From the NCBI GenBank assembly GCA_903931835.1, contig CAIZEE010000258.1:1-40449 (forward strand): a DNA stretch of 40,449 nucleotides, given 5' to 3'. Numbering within the stretch: position 1 is the first letter of the stretch; every line of letters starts with the position of its first letter. The translations under genes and the position numbers were made by a program. Under the pieces are notes generated by a model. The model ran no database searches. It had not been told where the DNA came from and was given only the letters and a program-made list of their open reading frames with translations. Source of the DNA: an uncultured Elstera sp. Lineage in GTDB: Bacteria; Pseudomonadota; Alphaproteobacteria; Elsterales; Elsteraceae. This document shows, piece by piece, positions 8,655-15,985 of the stretch.

Positions 8655-8676
8655 GGCCGATGACGCTCGTCATAAC
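8648..8676 (+). promoter_or_regulatory. Predicted promoter of the efflux operon
   Basis: A consensus -35 TTGACA (8648-8653), a 17-bp spacer and a -10-like CATAAC (8671-8676) point to a start site near 8683, about 23 nt before the first ATG of the operon. The spacer holds ATGACG-CT-CGTCAT, a further small inverted repeat. Operator 2 sits over the expected start site. Confidence 0.6.
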
Positions 8677-8678
8677 GA

Positions 8679-8700
8679 AACCATACCACTTAGTACGGTT
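8679..8700. promoter_or_regulatory. Operator 2, over the efflux operon start site
   Basis: The palindrome AACCATAC-N6-GTACGGTT lies 57 bp from operator 1 in the same orientation and is slightly more symmetric. It spans the predicted transcription start and ends 5 bp before the ATG at 8706, a position where bound repressor would block initiation. Confidence 0.65.
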
Positions 8701-8705
8701 TTTCT

Positions 8706-10214
8706 ATGACGCATCTCACCCCTCGTCCCATTCTGCCTAGTGCGCTCCTCTTCGCTCACCTCGCAGCCCTCCTTGCGGCCTTGGTTCTTACAGGCTGTGT
8801 GGCTGAACCCGAGTCAGGGACACAGCCGGAAATGCGGCCTGCGAGCAGTTTCTCAAGCGCCGCGACGCTGTCTCGCATTCCGAGCTCGACCGCATGGCCC
8901 GCAGACGACTGGTGGCGTGCCTACGGCGACCCGCAACTAACCGAACTGATCGAGGAGGGGCTGAAGGATGGCCCCGACGTCGCAATGGCGGTCGCCCGTC
9001 TGCACTCGGCGGACGGTTTTCGTCGGCAGGCGCATGCGGCCCTTCTGCCATCGGGTACCGGCAATGCCAATGTAGGCGAGGCCAAGCAAAGCTACAATAA
9101 CGGTATCCCGCCGATGTTCGTGCCGCATGGTTGGAACGACACCGGTCTCGCATCCCTCTCGTTTGATTTCGACATTGATCTATGGGGGAAGAACCGGGCT
9201 GCCTTGCGGGCTGCGACATCGGATAGCGAAGCCGCATTATTGGACGTCGAACAAGCGCGCTTGCTGTTATCGACTAACATCGCCAACGCCTATGCAGACC
9301 TCGCCCGGCTTTTTGCGGAGCGGGATGTTCAGGTGGAAGCGGTTCGCCTGCGTCAGGACAGTCAGGCGCTGGTGGCCAAACGGGTCGCCAATGGTCTCGA
9401 TACCAAAGCCGAGCTGAAGCAGGCTGATTCCCTGGTCCCTGCGGCACGGGCTGAGCTTCTTTCGATCGACGAATCAATCGGCTTAGCGCGTAATCAGATC
9501 GCAGCGCTGCTTGGCAAAGGGTCGGATCGGGGGCTCGCGATCAAGCCGCCAGCGGCGATGGTGGCGTCGCGCGGCCTGCCCGTCGATGTCACCACCAATC
9601 TGATCGGCCGGCGGCCGGATGTTGTGGCAGCCCGCGTTCGGGCACAGGCGGCAGCCGAGCGGATCAAGGTCGCACATGCCGATTTCTATCCCTCGATCAG
9701 TCTGTCCGCACTGATCGGTGTCCAGTCGCTCGGCCTGTCCAATCTCATCAAGGGGACATCGTCCTACGGCAATGCCGGGCCAGCGCTCAGCCTGCCGATC
9801 TTCGATTCAGGGCGCATCGCCGGGCAATATGACGTGGCGCGGGGAAATTACGACCAGGCGGTGGCAACCTATAACCAGGATGTCGCGACAGCGTTTCATG
9901 AGGTTGCCGATAGCGTCACCAGCCTCAGCATGTTGGGCGATCGCCTCGGCCAATCCCGCGAGTCGCTTGCCGATGCCGAGGAGGCATACGCCGTCGCCCG
10001 TCGCCGGTACGAGGGCGGGTTGTCGACCTATCAAACTGTTCTGACCGCCGAGGATACGGTGCTGCAGGCCCGCGTCACGGTGGCCGATCTCCAATCCCGT
10101 GCCTTCACTCTCGATGTCGCGTTGGTCCGTGCGCTGGGCGGGGGGCTGGTCCGTGAGTCCTCATCGCCGCTCGCCGCCGCCCAAACCACCGTCGACCAAA
10201 CGAATAAGGAATAG
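8706..10214 (+). CDS. NodT-family outer-membrane efflux lipoprotein
   Basis: A 502-residue TolC-like channel protein of the RND/NodT outer-membrane factor family. The signal peptide ends in a lipobox LTGC with Cys31 as lipid attachment site. Two outer-efflux-protein repeats follow, with typical segments WWRAYGDPQLTELIEEGL near residue 70, the FDFDIDLWGK strand near 160, GRRPDVVAARV near 300 and FDSGRIAGQYDVA near 370. Together with the following EmrA and EmrB genes it should form a tripartite pump reaching from cytoplasm to outside. There is no clear Shine-Dalgarno sequence before ATG 8706, only a short T-rich leader, so translation of this first gene may be inefficient. The EmrA gene starts 4 bp after the stop codon. 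The pumped compounds are not evident. Confidence 0.93.
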   Translation: MTHLTPRPILPSALLFAHLAALLAALVLTGCVAEPESGTQPEMRPASSFSSAATLSRIPSSTAWPADDWWRAYGDPQLTELIEEGLKDGPDVAMAVARLHSADGFRRQAHAALLPSGTGNANVGEAKQSYNNGIPPMFVPHGWNDTGLASLSFDFDIDLWGKNRAALRAATSDSEAALLDVEQARLLLSTNIANAYADLARLFAERDVQVEAVRLRQDSQALVAKRVANGLDTKAELKQADSLVPAARAELLSIDESIGLARNQIAALLGKGSDRGLAIKPPAAMVASRGLPVDVTTNLIGRRPDVVAARVRAQAAAERIKVAHADFYPSISLSALIGVQSLGLSNLIKGTSSYGNAGPALSLPIFDSGRIAGQYDVARGNYDQAVATYNQDVATAFHEVADSVTSLSMLGDRLGQSRESLADAEEAYAVARRRYEGGLSTYQTVLTAEDTVLQARVTVADLQSRAFTLDVALVRALGGGLVRESSSPLAAAQTTVDQTNKE

Positions 10215-10218
10215 AGCC

Positions 10219-11373
10219 ATGCCTGACGATAGTTCATTAAAGATAGGTTCGGCGCCGGTAACGAAAGCGCCGCCCGGCGGGCTGCGTAGGCGGTTGCTGC
10301 TCGGAATTGCCGGTGTGGTGCTGCTCGCTGGCCTCGGTTACGGGACATGGTACACGCTGATCGGCGCGCATCATGTCAGCACCGACAACGCCTATGTCGG
10401 CGCCGATACGGCCGAGGTGACACCGATGGTGGCCGGCCAGGTACTGGATGTCCTGGTCGAGGATACGAAATCGGTGAAGAAGGGCGATGTCCTGGTCCGC
10501 ATCGACGACCGCGACGCCCGGATCGTCCTTGAGCAAGCTGAGGCGGATCTCGCGAAGGCGCGGCGGCAATTCGGCCAGACCAGCGCCACGGAAGCCGCCC
10601 TCGGCGCGCAGACGGAAGCCCGGACTGCCGCGATCGCCAGCGCACAGGCGCAGCTCGCCTCGGCGCAGGCGGCATTTGAGAAGGCGCAAATTGATCTCGA
10701 CCGCCGGCGTAACTTGGCACCCAGCGGGGCTGTATCGGCCGAAGAATTGACCACCGCTGAGAACGCCTTTGCTGCAGCGAAGGCCAATTTGGAGGTCACT
10801 CGCGCGGGTCTGGCGCAGGCTGGTTCAAGCCGCGGACAATCCTTCCGCGACCAGGCAGCTATTCGCGCCCTGATCGAGGGGACCACGGTCGACACCAATC
10901 CGGATGTCATTTCCGCCCAGTCCAAGGTCGATCAGGCGCAGCTCGACCTTGAGCGCACCGTCATTCGAGCGCCGGTCGACGGCGTGGTTACCGCCCGTGC
11001 GATCCAGGTCGGACAGCGTGTCGCCCCGGGTGCCACCCTCATGCGCATCGTGCCGGTCGCAGAGCTCTATGTCGACGCCAACTTCAAGGAAGGGCAGCTG
11101 CGCAAGGTCAAGGTCGGTCAGGCGGTCACTATGACCTCCGACCTTTACGGCGGCGATGTCGTCTATCATGGCCGGGTCGCGGGTTTTTCCGGCGGAACAG
11201 GTGCCGCCTTCGCGCTGATCCCGGCGCAGAATGCCACCGGCAACTGGATCAAGATTGTCCAGCGCCTGCCGGTGCGCGTCATCCTCGACCCGCGTGAGCT
11301 GGCAGCTCACCCGCTCCGCGTCGGCCTCACCATGGACGCCGATATCGATACCTCCACGACCGCGAGCGAATGA
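10219..11373 (+). CDS. EmrA/HlyD-family periplasmic adaptor of the efflux pump
   Basis: A 384-residue membrane fusion protein. A short cytoplasmic tail and one membrane helix (about residues 25-45) are followed by the split biotinyl-lipoyl domain (around STDNAYVGADTAEVTPMVAG and VIRAPVDGVVTARAIQVG), a long Ala/Gln/Glu-rich alpha-helical hairpin (about 95-230), and a C-terminal beta-barrel (VDANFKEGQLRKVKVGQ). It links the inner-membrane transporter to the NodT channel. I chose ATG 10219 because it lies 4 bp after the NodT stop codon with AAGGA just upstream; the frame is open further upstream but overlaps the channel gene. Its TGA overlaps the ATG of the next gene (ATGA), so translation is coupled. 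Confidence 0.92.
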   Translation: MPDDSSLKIGSAPVTKAPPGGLRRRLLLGIAGVVLLAGLGYGTWYTLIGAHHVSTDNAYVGADTAEVTPMVAGQVLDVLVEDTKSVKKGDVLVRIDDRDARIVLEQAEADLAKARRQFGQTSATEAALGAQTEARTAAIASAQAQLASAQAAFEKAQIDLDRRRNLAPSGAVSAEELTTAENAFAAAKANLEVTRAGLAQAGSSRGQSFRDQAAIRALIEGTTVDTNPDVISAQSKVDQAQLDLERTVIRAPVDGVVTARAIQVGQRVAPGATLMRIVPVAELYVDANFKEGQLRKVKVGQAVTMTSDLYGGDVVYHGRVAGFSGGTGAAFALIPAQNATGNWIKIVQRLPVRVILDPRELAAHPLRVGLTMDADIDTSTTASE

Positions 11374-12899
11374 TGGCAGAGCCGACCTCAACCGGCGTGA
11401 TGAGTGGACCCACGCTATTGGTGTCGGCGATCGCGCTGGCGCTCAGCAATTTCATGGTGGTGCTCGATACCACGGTCGCCAACGTGTCGCTGCCCCACAT
11501 CGCCGGTGGCCTCGCGGTATCCTCGACCCAGGCGACCTGGATCATTACCTCCTATTCTGTGGCCGAGGCGATCTGCGTGCCGCTGACTGGCTTCCTGTCG
11601 GGCCGCTTTGGCGCCGTCAAAACCTTCATCTTCGGTATGATCGGCTTTGCCCTGTTCTCTCTTCTCTGCGGCATGTCGAACAGCCTTGGCATGCTCGTCG
11701 CCTGCCGGTTGGGGCAGGGGTTTTGCGGCGGCCCGCTGATGCCGCTGACGCAAACTCTGCTGCTCAGAATCTTCCCCAAGGAGAAGCAGGGTGCGGCGAT
11801 GGGGCTCTGGGCGATGACGACGGTCACGGCGCCGATCATGGGCCCAATCCTCGGCGGTACGCTCAGCGATGATTGGTCGTGGCACTGGATCTTTTTCATC
11901 AACCTGCCCGTGGCCGCCTTCTGCATCGCCGCCAGCAGCCGCTTCCTGCGAGCAGTCGAAACGGCGACAACGAAGCCCCGGATCGATCGCATCGGGTTGG
12001 TCTTGATGGTCATCTGGATCGCCGCCTTGCAGATCATGCTGGATCTCGGCCACGATCGGGACTGGTTCAATAACAATTTGATCGTGTTGCTCGCGATCAT
12101 CGCCGTCGTCGGATTTGCGTTCTTCATCGCCTGGGAATTCACCGAGGCGGAGCCTGCGGTGGATATCCGCGTGTTTCGTCATCGCGGGTTTACCGTCAGC
12201 GTGCTGGCATTGGCCTTTGCCTTTGGAACCTACTTCACCTCCGTCGTCATTATCCCGCAATGGCTGCAAAGCGACTTGGGTTACACCGCCGCCTGGGCTG
12301 GTTATGCCACCGCCTTGACCGGGGTCAGTGCGGTTGTGGCGTCGCCCATAGTGGCCAGGCTGTCGACCAGGGTCGATAAACGATATCTGGTCTGCTTCGG
12401 CATTACCTGGCTCGGCCTGTCCACCCTGCTGCGCATCTATTGGACGAGCGATGCCGATTTCTGGTCTTTGGCGCTGCCGCAACTGGTCCAGGGCATCGGC
12501 ATGCCGTTCTTCTTCATCCCCGTGACGACGCTCGGATTGAGCGCCGTGCAGCCGCGCGAAACGGCATCGGCTGCCGGTTTGATGAGTTTCCTGCGCACCA
12601 TGTCGGCCGCGATCGGCACATCCGCCGCAACAACGGCCTGGGACGACGATACCCGCGTGGCGCGGGGCCAACTGGTTTCAACGCTTCATACCGATGCCGT
12701 TCAGACGTCGCTCGCCGATCACGGCTTCTCAGTCGGTGCGATACGCGGCGTGATTGAGCAGTTGGTGAACAAGGAGGCGATGACGATCGCGACCAATCAC
12801 ATTTTTCTCATCTCGGCACTCATCTTCTTCGGCTCTGCGGCGATCATCTGGCTGGCGCCGAAGCCAACGCGCAAGATTGAGGCTGGGGCGGCGCATTAG
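11370..12899 (+). CDS. EmrB/QacA-type MFS multidrug transporter (DHA2, 14 TM)
   Basis: A 509-residue drug:proton antiporter of the DHA2 family with 14 predicted membrane helices. Motifs visible are the antiporter motif near helix 1 (LDTTVANVSLPHIAGGL), the loop motif in GFLSGRFGAVKTF, and motif C-like glycine/proline spacing in APIMGPILGGTLSDDWSWHW (helix 5). It is the energised core of the pump formed with EmrA and NodT. The ATG overlaps the EmrA stop codon. A second in-frame ATG follows directly (MMAEP), so the start is uncertain by one codon. The operon ends here, 43 bp from the convergent carotenoid oxygenase gene. Substrates are unknown; EmrAB relatives export hydrophobic weak acids and uncouplers. 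Confidence 0.94.
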   Translation: MMAEPTSTGVMSGPTLLVSAIALALSNFMVVLDTTVANVSLPHIAGGLAVSSTQATWIITSYSVAEAICVPLTGFLSGRFGAVKTFIFGMIGFALFSLLCGMSNSLGMLVACRLGQGFCGGPLMPLTQTLLLRIFPKEKQGAAMGLWAMTTVTAPIMGPILGGTLSDDWSWHWIFFINLPVAAFCIAASSRFLRAVETATTKPRIDRIGLVLMVIWIAALQIMLDLGHDRDWFNNNLIVLLAIIAVVGFAFFIAWEFTEAEPAVDIRVFRHRGFTVSVLALAFAFGTYFTSVVIIPQWLQSDLGYTAAWAGYATALTGVSAVVASPIVARLSTRVDKRYLVCFGITWLGLSTLLRIYWTSDADFWSLALPQLVQGIGMPFFFIPVTTLGLSAVQPRETASAAGLMSFLRTMSAAIGTSAATTAWDDDTRVARGQLVSTLHTDAVQTSLADHGFSVGAIRGVIEQLVNKEAMTIATNHIFLISALIFFGSAAIIWLAPKPTRKIEAGAAH

Positions 12900-12942
12900 G
12901 TATTGGCCAGATCCTTTTGATGCCTTTCCACTCGGCCACACG

Positions 12943-14424
12943 CTAAACGCGAATGAAGCTGCCATGGAAGCCGACCGGCAGGGGGCGGGAAGCGCGCCAA
13001 CTGCAGATCGGCCCGTCGGCAATTCGGTGTGCGTCGAAGACATGCAACTCGGTGGCGCCCACATTCAGGTTCAGGCTGGTACCGACCAGCCAGCCGTCCA
13101 GCTCGTTGCTAGACCCCGGGCGCGGCGTGAACACCATCTCCTCGACGAATTGCCCCTGTCCCATGTCGAATAGCTGATGCGCCCCGCTGCGCCAGTCCTG
13201 GATCCCGATACCCCGGAACAGCGGCATGTCTGCGTTCGGCCGATCAAGATGAACGGTGTAGCGGTGTTGGCGATTTGAAAAACGGGGATCCGAGCGTGGA
13301 AACTCCGCTGCCACCCCGATGCGCTCAAGCGTTGCCCGACCGTCGGCGCCGAGGGTGATCACCGCCAATTGCGCTTCGGCATTCTTCGGCTTGATGCCTT
13401 GAAGCAGCAGCTGTCCACCGGTGATGGCAAAGGCGGCATCGTCATAGATACAGGCATCGAAGCGGATCGTGCCGTCGGCTTCGGCCCAGGCGCTCGACAT
13501 GTGGAAGCAGAAAAACGGCGGCAGAACGAAGCTGCGCCGAATGCCGAGATCGGCTTTGTCGAGCACCAGAACGAGCGTCCCTTGCTCGGGGCGCCAGACG
13601 AACCCGGCAATCTCAGGTGTTGCGATGTGGTCTTCGATCCAGGGCTGTAGAACCAGGATCAGTTGCGTCGCGGTCATGGTGAAATCATGGATGTAACTGG
13701 CGCGGGGCAGGCGGATGATATCGGCTGATTGCAGGGCGCCGTCCGCCGCGATCCGCCAGATAACCGCACGGTCTCCGGCGAGACCGAGATTCCAGATCCG
13801 CCCATCGGGTTCGAACCGGGGATGCGCCAGAAACGGCACCGACTTTAAATCAGGCCTGAATGTCTTTGGTCCGATGGTCGCAAGTGTCGCTGGGTCCAAC
13901 CGGATGGCGGAGCCGGCCTCCCACAGCGCCCATAATTCATTGCCCACCTGGATGACTGAGGTGTTCGCCGCGTTGGCGTCATCGCTGTTGGCGATCTTCG
14001 TGCCCGGCTTCTGCGCCGTCCCGAAACCGGACATGATCATGGCGCCGGCTTCGGACTCGACCCGTCGTTTCTCCGTGGCGACAAATCGGGCCCGCAGTGT
14101 CGCCTTGCCATCGCGCAGGTCGAACGCTCGGACCAGCCCGTCGCCATCGAACCAATGTCCGGAATTGCCGCCGGGACGGCGAAATTTCGCGGGTCCGTTG
14201 CGGAATAGCGTGCCGGCCAGTTCAGGTGGCGGCTGACCGTGCAGCCGCGTCAACGTCTCCGGCGCGATATCGCCCTCGATATCGGCGACCAGCAGCGACC
14301 AATTCGGCACTGCGGGGGCAGCCTCGGCCCGCGACAGGGCAGAAGGCAGGGAGAGTCCGGCGGCGCCCAGCGCCATTGTGTGTAGGGCGTTGGTGAGGAA
14401 GCGGCGGCGATGCATCGGAAACAT
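12943..14424 (-). CDS. Carotenoid oxygenase, Tat-exported
   Basis: A 493-residue member of the carotenoid cleavage dioxygenase family (RPE65/lignostilbene dioxygenase type), close to the usual length. The four iron-binding histidines of the seven-bladed propeller can be assigned: His201 (LAHPRF), His246 (SYIHDFTM), His308 (FCFHMSSAW) and His487 (GFHGSF). Family hallmarks include the LFRNGPAKF and HWFDGDGLVRAF segments near the N-terminus. The protein starts with a twin-arginine-type signal, HRRRFL followed by a hydrophobic stretch and an Ala-rich cleavage region, so it probably folds with iron in the cytoplasm and is exported to the periplasm. It is encoded 23 bp after a DUF2141 gene on the same strand. 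It should cleave a carotenoid, apocarotenoid or stilbene double bond; the substrate is unknown. Confidence 0.9.
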   Translation of the reverse strand: MFPMHRRRFLTNALHTMALGAAGLSLPSALSRAEAAPAVPNWSLLVADIEGDIAPETLTRLHGQPPPELAGTLFRNGPAKFRRPGGNSGHWFDGDGLVRAFDLRDGKATLRARFVATEKRRVESEAGAMIMSGFGTAQKPGTKIANSDDANAANTSVIQVGNELWALWEAGSAIRLDPATLATIGPKTFRPDLKSVPFLAHPRFEPDGRIWNLGLAGDRAVIWRIAADGALQSADIIRLPRASYIHDFTMTATQLILVLQPWIEDHIATPEIAGFVWRPEQGTLVLVLDKADLGIRRSFVLPPFFCFHMSSAWAEADGTIRFDACIYDDAAFAITGGQLLLQGIKPKNAEAQLAVITLGADGRATLERIGVAAEFPRSDPRFSNRQHRYTVHLDRPNADMPLFRGIGIQDWRSGAHQLFDMGQGQFVEEMVFTPRPGSSNELDGWLVGTSLNLNVGATELHVFDAHRIADGPICSWRASRPLPVGFHGSFIRV

Positions 14425-14447
14425 GTCGATCTCCGTTTTTTCTGACG

Positions 14448-14945
14448 CTATTCGAGCGCGATGGCTTGTTTGGTCTGCCCCGTCGGCGCCAGACTGAACG
14501 CCGCATCCGACCAGCTTGCCGGCGCCAGCGATCCGGTTGCGTTGTTGGAGAACGCGTAGGGTTCGGTCGGTATGCCCAAGACGTTGGCGTCGAGGGCGCC
14601 GTTGCCGTTGAGATCATGGAAGATCTTGGCGGCGTAGCGCCCAGGAGGCAGTGCCTTGATGGCGACTTCCGGCACGTCGCTAGTGCTGGGAAGCTTGATG
14701 CTGCAGATCGGCTGCCCACCATTGGCATAGGTTGCCTCGGAGGCGAAGATTGCGATCATGATCGGCCCGTCATGCCCCTTCAGCGCGGGAAAGGTCAGAA
14801 CAAGCGTTGCTGGATCGGTCGGTTCGGCGCGTAGCGGCAGACAAACGCCTGTTACTATCAGTATGCTGGCGACCGACGCAGCTAAGGCCCGGCGCAGCCG
14901 GATCGCTTGGTTTTGACGGATCGGTCGGCTATGCATGCAGCTCAT
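14448..14945 (-). CDS. DUF2141 exported protein
   Basis: A 165-residue secreted protein with an N-terminal positively charged, hydrophobic signal (to about residue 41). The DUF2141 hallmark FHDLNGNGALDANVLGIPTEP is present in the second half, followed by YAFSNNA. The acidic DLNGNGALD loop resembles a calcium-binding loop, but binding is not shown. The gene is immediately upstream of the carotenoid oxygenase in the same operon, and the membrane LytTR regulator is divergent. From memory, DUF2141 proteins are found next to carotenoid oxygenases in other alphaproteobacteria, which would suggest a helper role in handling a lipophilic substrate; that is inference. ATG 14936 is an alternative start. 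Confidence 0.85.
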   Translation of the reverse strand: MSCMHSRPIRQNQAIRLRRALAASVASILIVTGVCLPLRAEPTDPATLVLTFPALKGHDGPIMIAIFASEATYANGGQPICSIKLPSTSDVPEVAIKALPPGRYAAKIFHDLNGNGALDANVLGIPTEPYAFSNNATGSLAPASWSDAAFSLAPTGQTKQAIALE

Positions 14946-15010
14946 GTGGAAGGACCTCGTGCGGGTGACTGTGACGCCAATCTACGCAGACATTTTTGGC
15001 CGCGCCGTCC

Positions 15011-15829
15011 ATGGTTCGTGAGCCGACATCACAATTTCGCGAACGGCTGACCCGGTTCATTCGCGATGCGCGAATGACAATGAAGCAGGCGCAGGACTGG
15101 TATCGCGCGCTGCTGATCGCGCTCGTGTCTGTCGCGGTGTTGACCATCCTAGGTCCGCTCGGCAGCAGCGCCCTTAGCCTATGGCCGCGACTCGGTTATT
15201 GGTTCGTGGGGATGGTTGGCGGCACGGTGATCGGAGTTATCGTCGTCACCTATCTGCGCGATCGTATAGGCTGGGCGGATCGACCGATCCTGACTGGGCT
15301 GATCGCAGCCGCTATTCTGACCGGGCCGGTCAGCCTGCTGGTATGGGCCACAGGGTCAATCGCGTTCAATGACGATGTTTTCGAGCTGCAGGCGCTCGGC
15401 CTTGATATCGTGCCAGTGTTCACCGTTTCCTGGTGCATGTGCGCGATCAACCTGCTGGCGCAGCGCCAGCCGGTTGAAACGCATACGCACCCTGCCGATC
15501 CCGCAGCACCGCGATTCCTCGAACGCCTGCCGCCTAAGCTCTGCGGCGCCGAACTCTGGGCGGTCGAGGCCGAGGATCATTATTTGCGGCTGCATACCAG
15601 CCAGGGCACCGATCTCGTACTGATGCGGCTTTCCGATGCGATCATCGAGTTGGACGGTATTGAGGGTGCGCAGACCCACCGATCCTGGTGGATCGCCCGT
15701 AAGGCCGTGCACGCCGCAGAGCTGATCAATGGCCGCGCCATCCTGAGCCTGGCTGACGGTACGATTGTACCGGTCAGCCGCACCTATGTCCGAGCGCTAC
15801 GCGCCGAAGGGTGGTTCGACCAAAAATGA
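15011..15829 (+). CDS. Membrane-bound LytTR transcriptional regulator
   Basis: About 272 residues from ATG 15011; a TTG at 14996 would add five. Four hydrophobic helices fill roughly residues 30-145, separated by short loops, and a C-terminal LytTR DNA-binding domain (about 172-270) carries the usual pattern AVEAEDHYLRLHT, THRSWWIARKAV and LADGTIVPVSRTYVRAL. The protein is a one-component sensor that could bind DNA while anchored in the membrane. It is divergent from the DUF2141-carotenoid oxygenase operon with a gap of only 65 bp, so that operon is the obvious target. I looked for the paired LytTR direct repeats in the gap and saw none I would defend. Confidence 0.88.
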   Translation: MVREPTSQFRERLTRFIRDARMTMKQAQDWYRALLIALVSVAVLTILGPLGSSALSLWPRLGYWFVGMVGGTVIGVIVVTYLRDRIGWADRPILTGLIAAAILTGPVSLLVWATGSIAFNDDVFELQALGLDIVPVFTVSWCMCAINLLAQRQPVETHTHPADPAAPRFLERLPPKLCGAELWAVEAEDHYLRLHTSQGTDLVLMRLSDAIIELDGIEGAQTHRSWWIARKAVHAAELINGRAILSLADGTIVPVSRTYVRALRAEGWFDQK

Positions 15830-15835
15830 TCGACC

Positions 15836-15964
15836 TCAGTCAGGCGACAACAAAGGGCCTAGCGACTTCTCAGCGTCTTTCCCGTTGCTCGTCGGGTCTT
15901 TGGGCCCAGCAGAAATCCCCACGCCGCCGGAATGGTAGTTGGGGTGGACCACGAGAACGCGCAT
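15836..15964 (-). pseudogene. Probable bchE 5' remnant (42-codon ORF after hemN)
   Basis: The minus strand has a very strong ribosome site, AGGGAGGA, 6 nt before an ATG at 15964, only 21 bp after the hemN stop codon. The frame begins MRVLVVHPNYHSGG, which matches my memory of the first residues of BchE, the B12/radical-SAM anaerobic cyclase of bacteriochlorophyll synthesis (M-R-I-L-x-V-H-P-N-Y-H-S-G-G-A-E-I-A-G). After Gly14 the reading departs from BchE (VGISAGPKDP...) and stops after 42 codons. Full BchE has over 500 residues, so nearly all of the gene is missing. The hemN-bchE order, both tied to anoxic tetrapyrrole synthesis, makes chance less likely. The short ORF may still be translated. 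Another protein with a similar start cannot be excluded. Confidence 0.6.
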
Positions 15965-15985
15965 ATCCGGTCCTCCCTGCTTTTG

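Noticed and set aside
11415-12671. 418-codon open frame opposite the EmrB gene
   Set aside because: The translation is rich in His, Arg, Gln and Asp with no hydrophobic core, typical of antisense to a GC-rich membrane protein gene.
12900-12942. TGGCC/GGCCA repeat between the EmrB and carotenoid oxygenase genes as a terminator
   Set aside because: The stem has only five pairs and a loop of about 25 nt, too weak to call.
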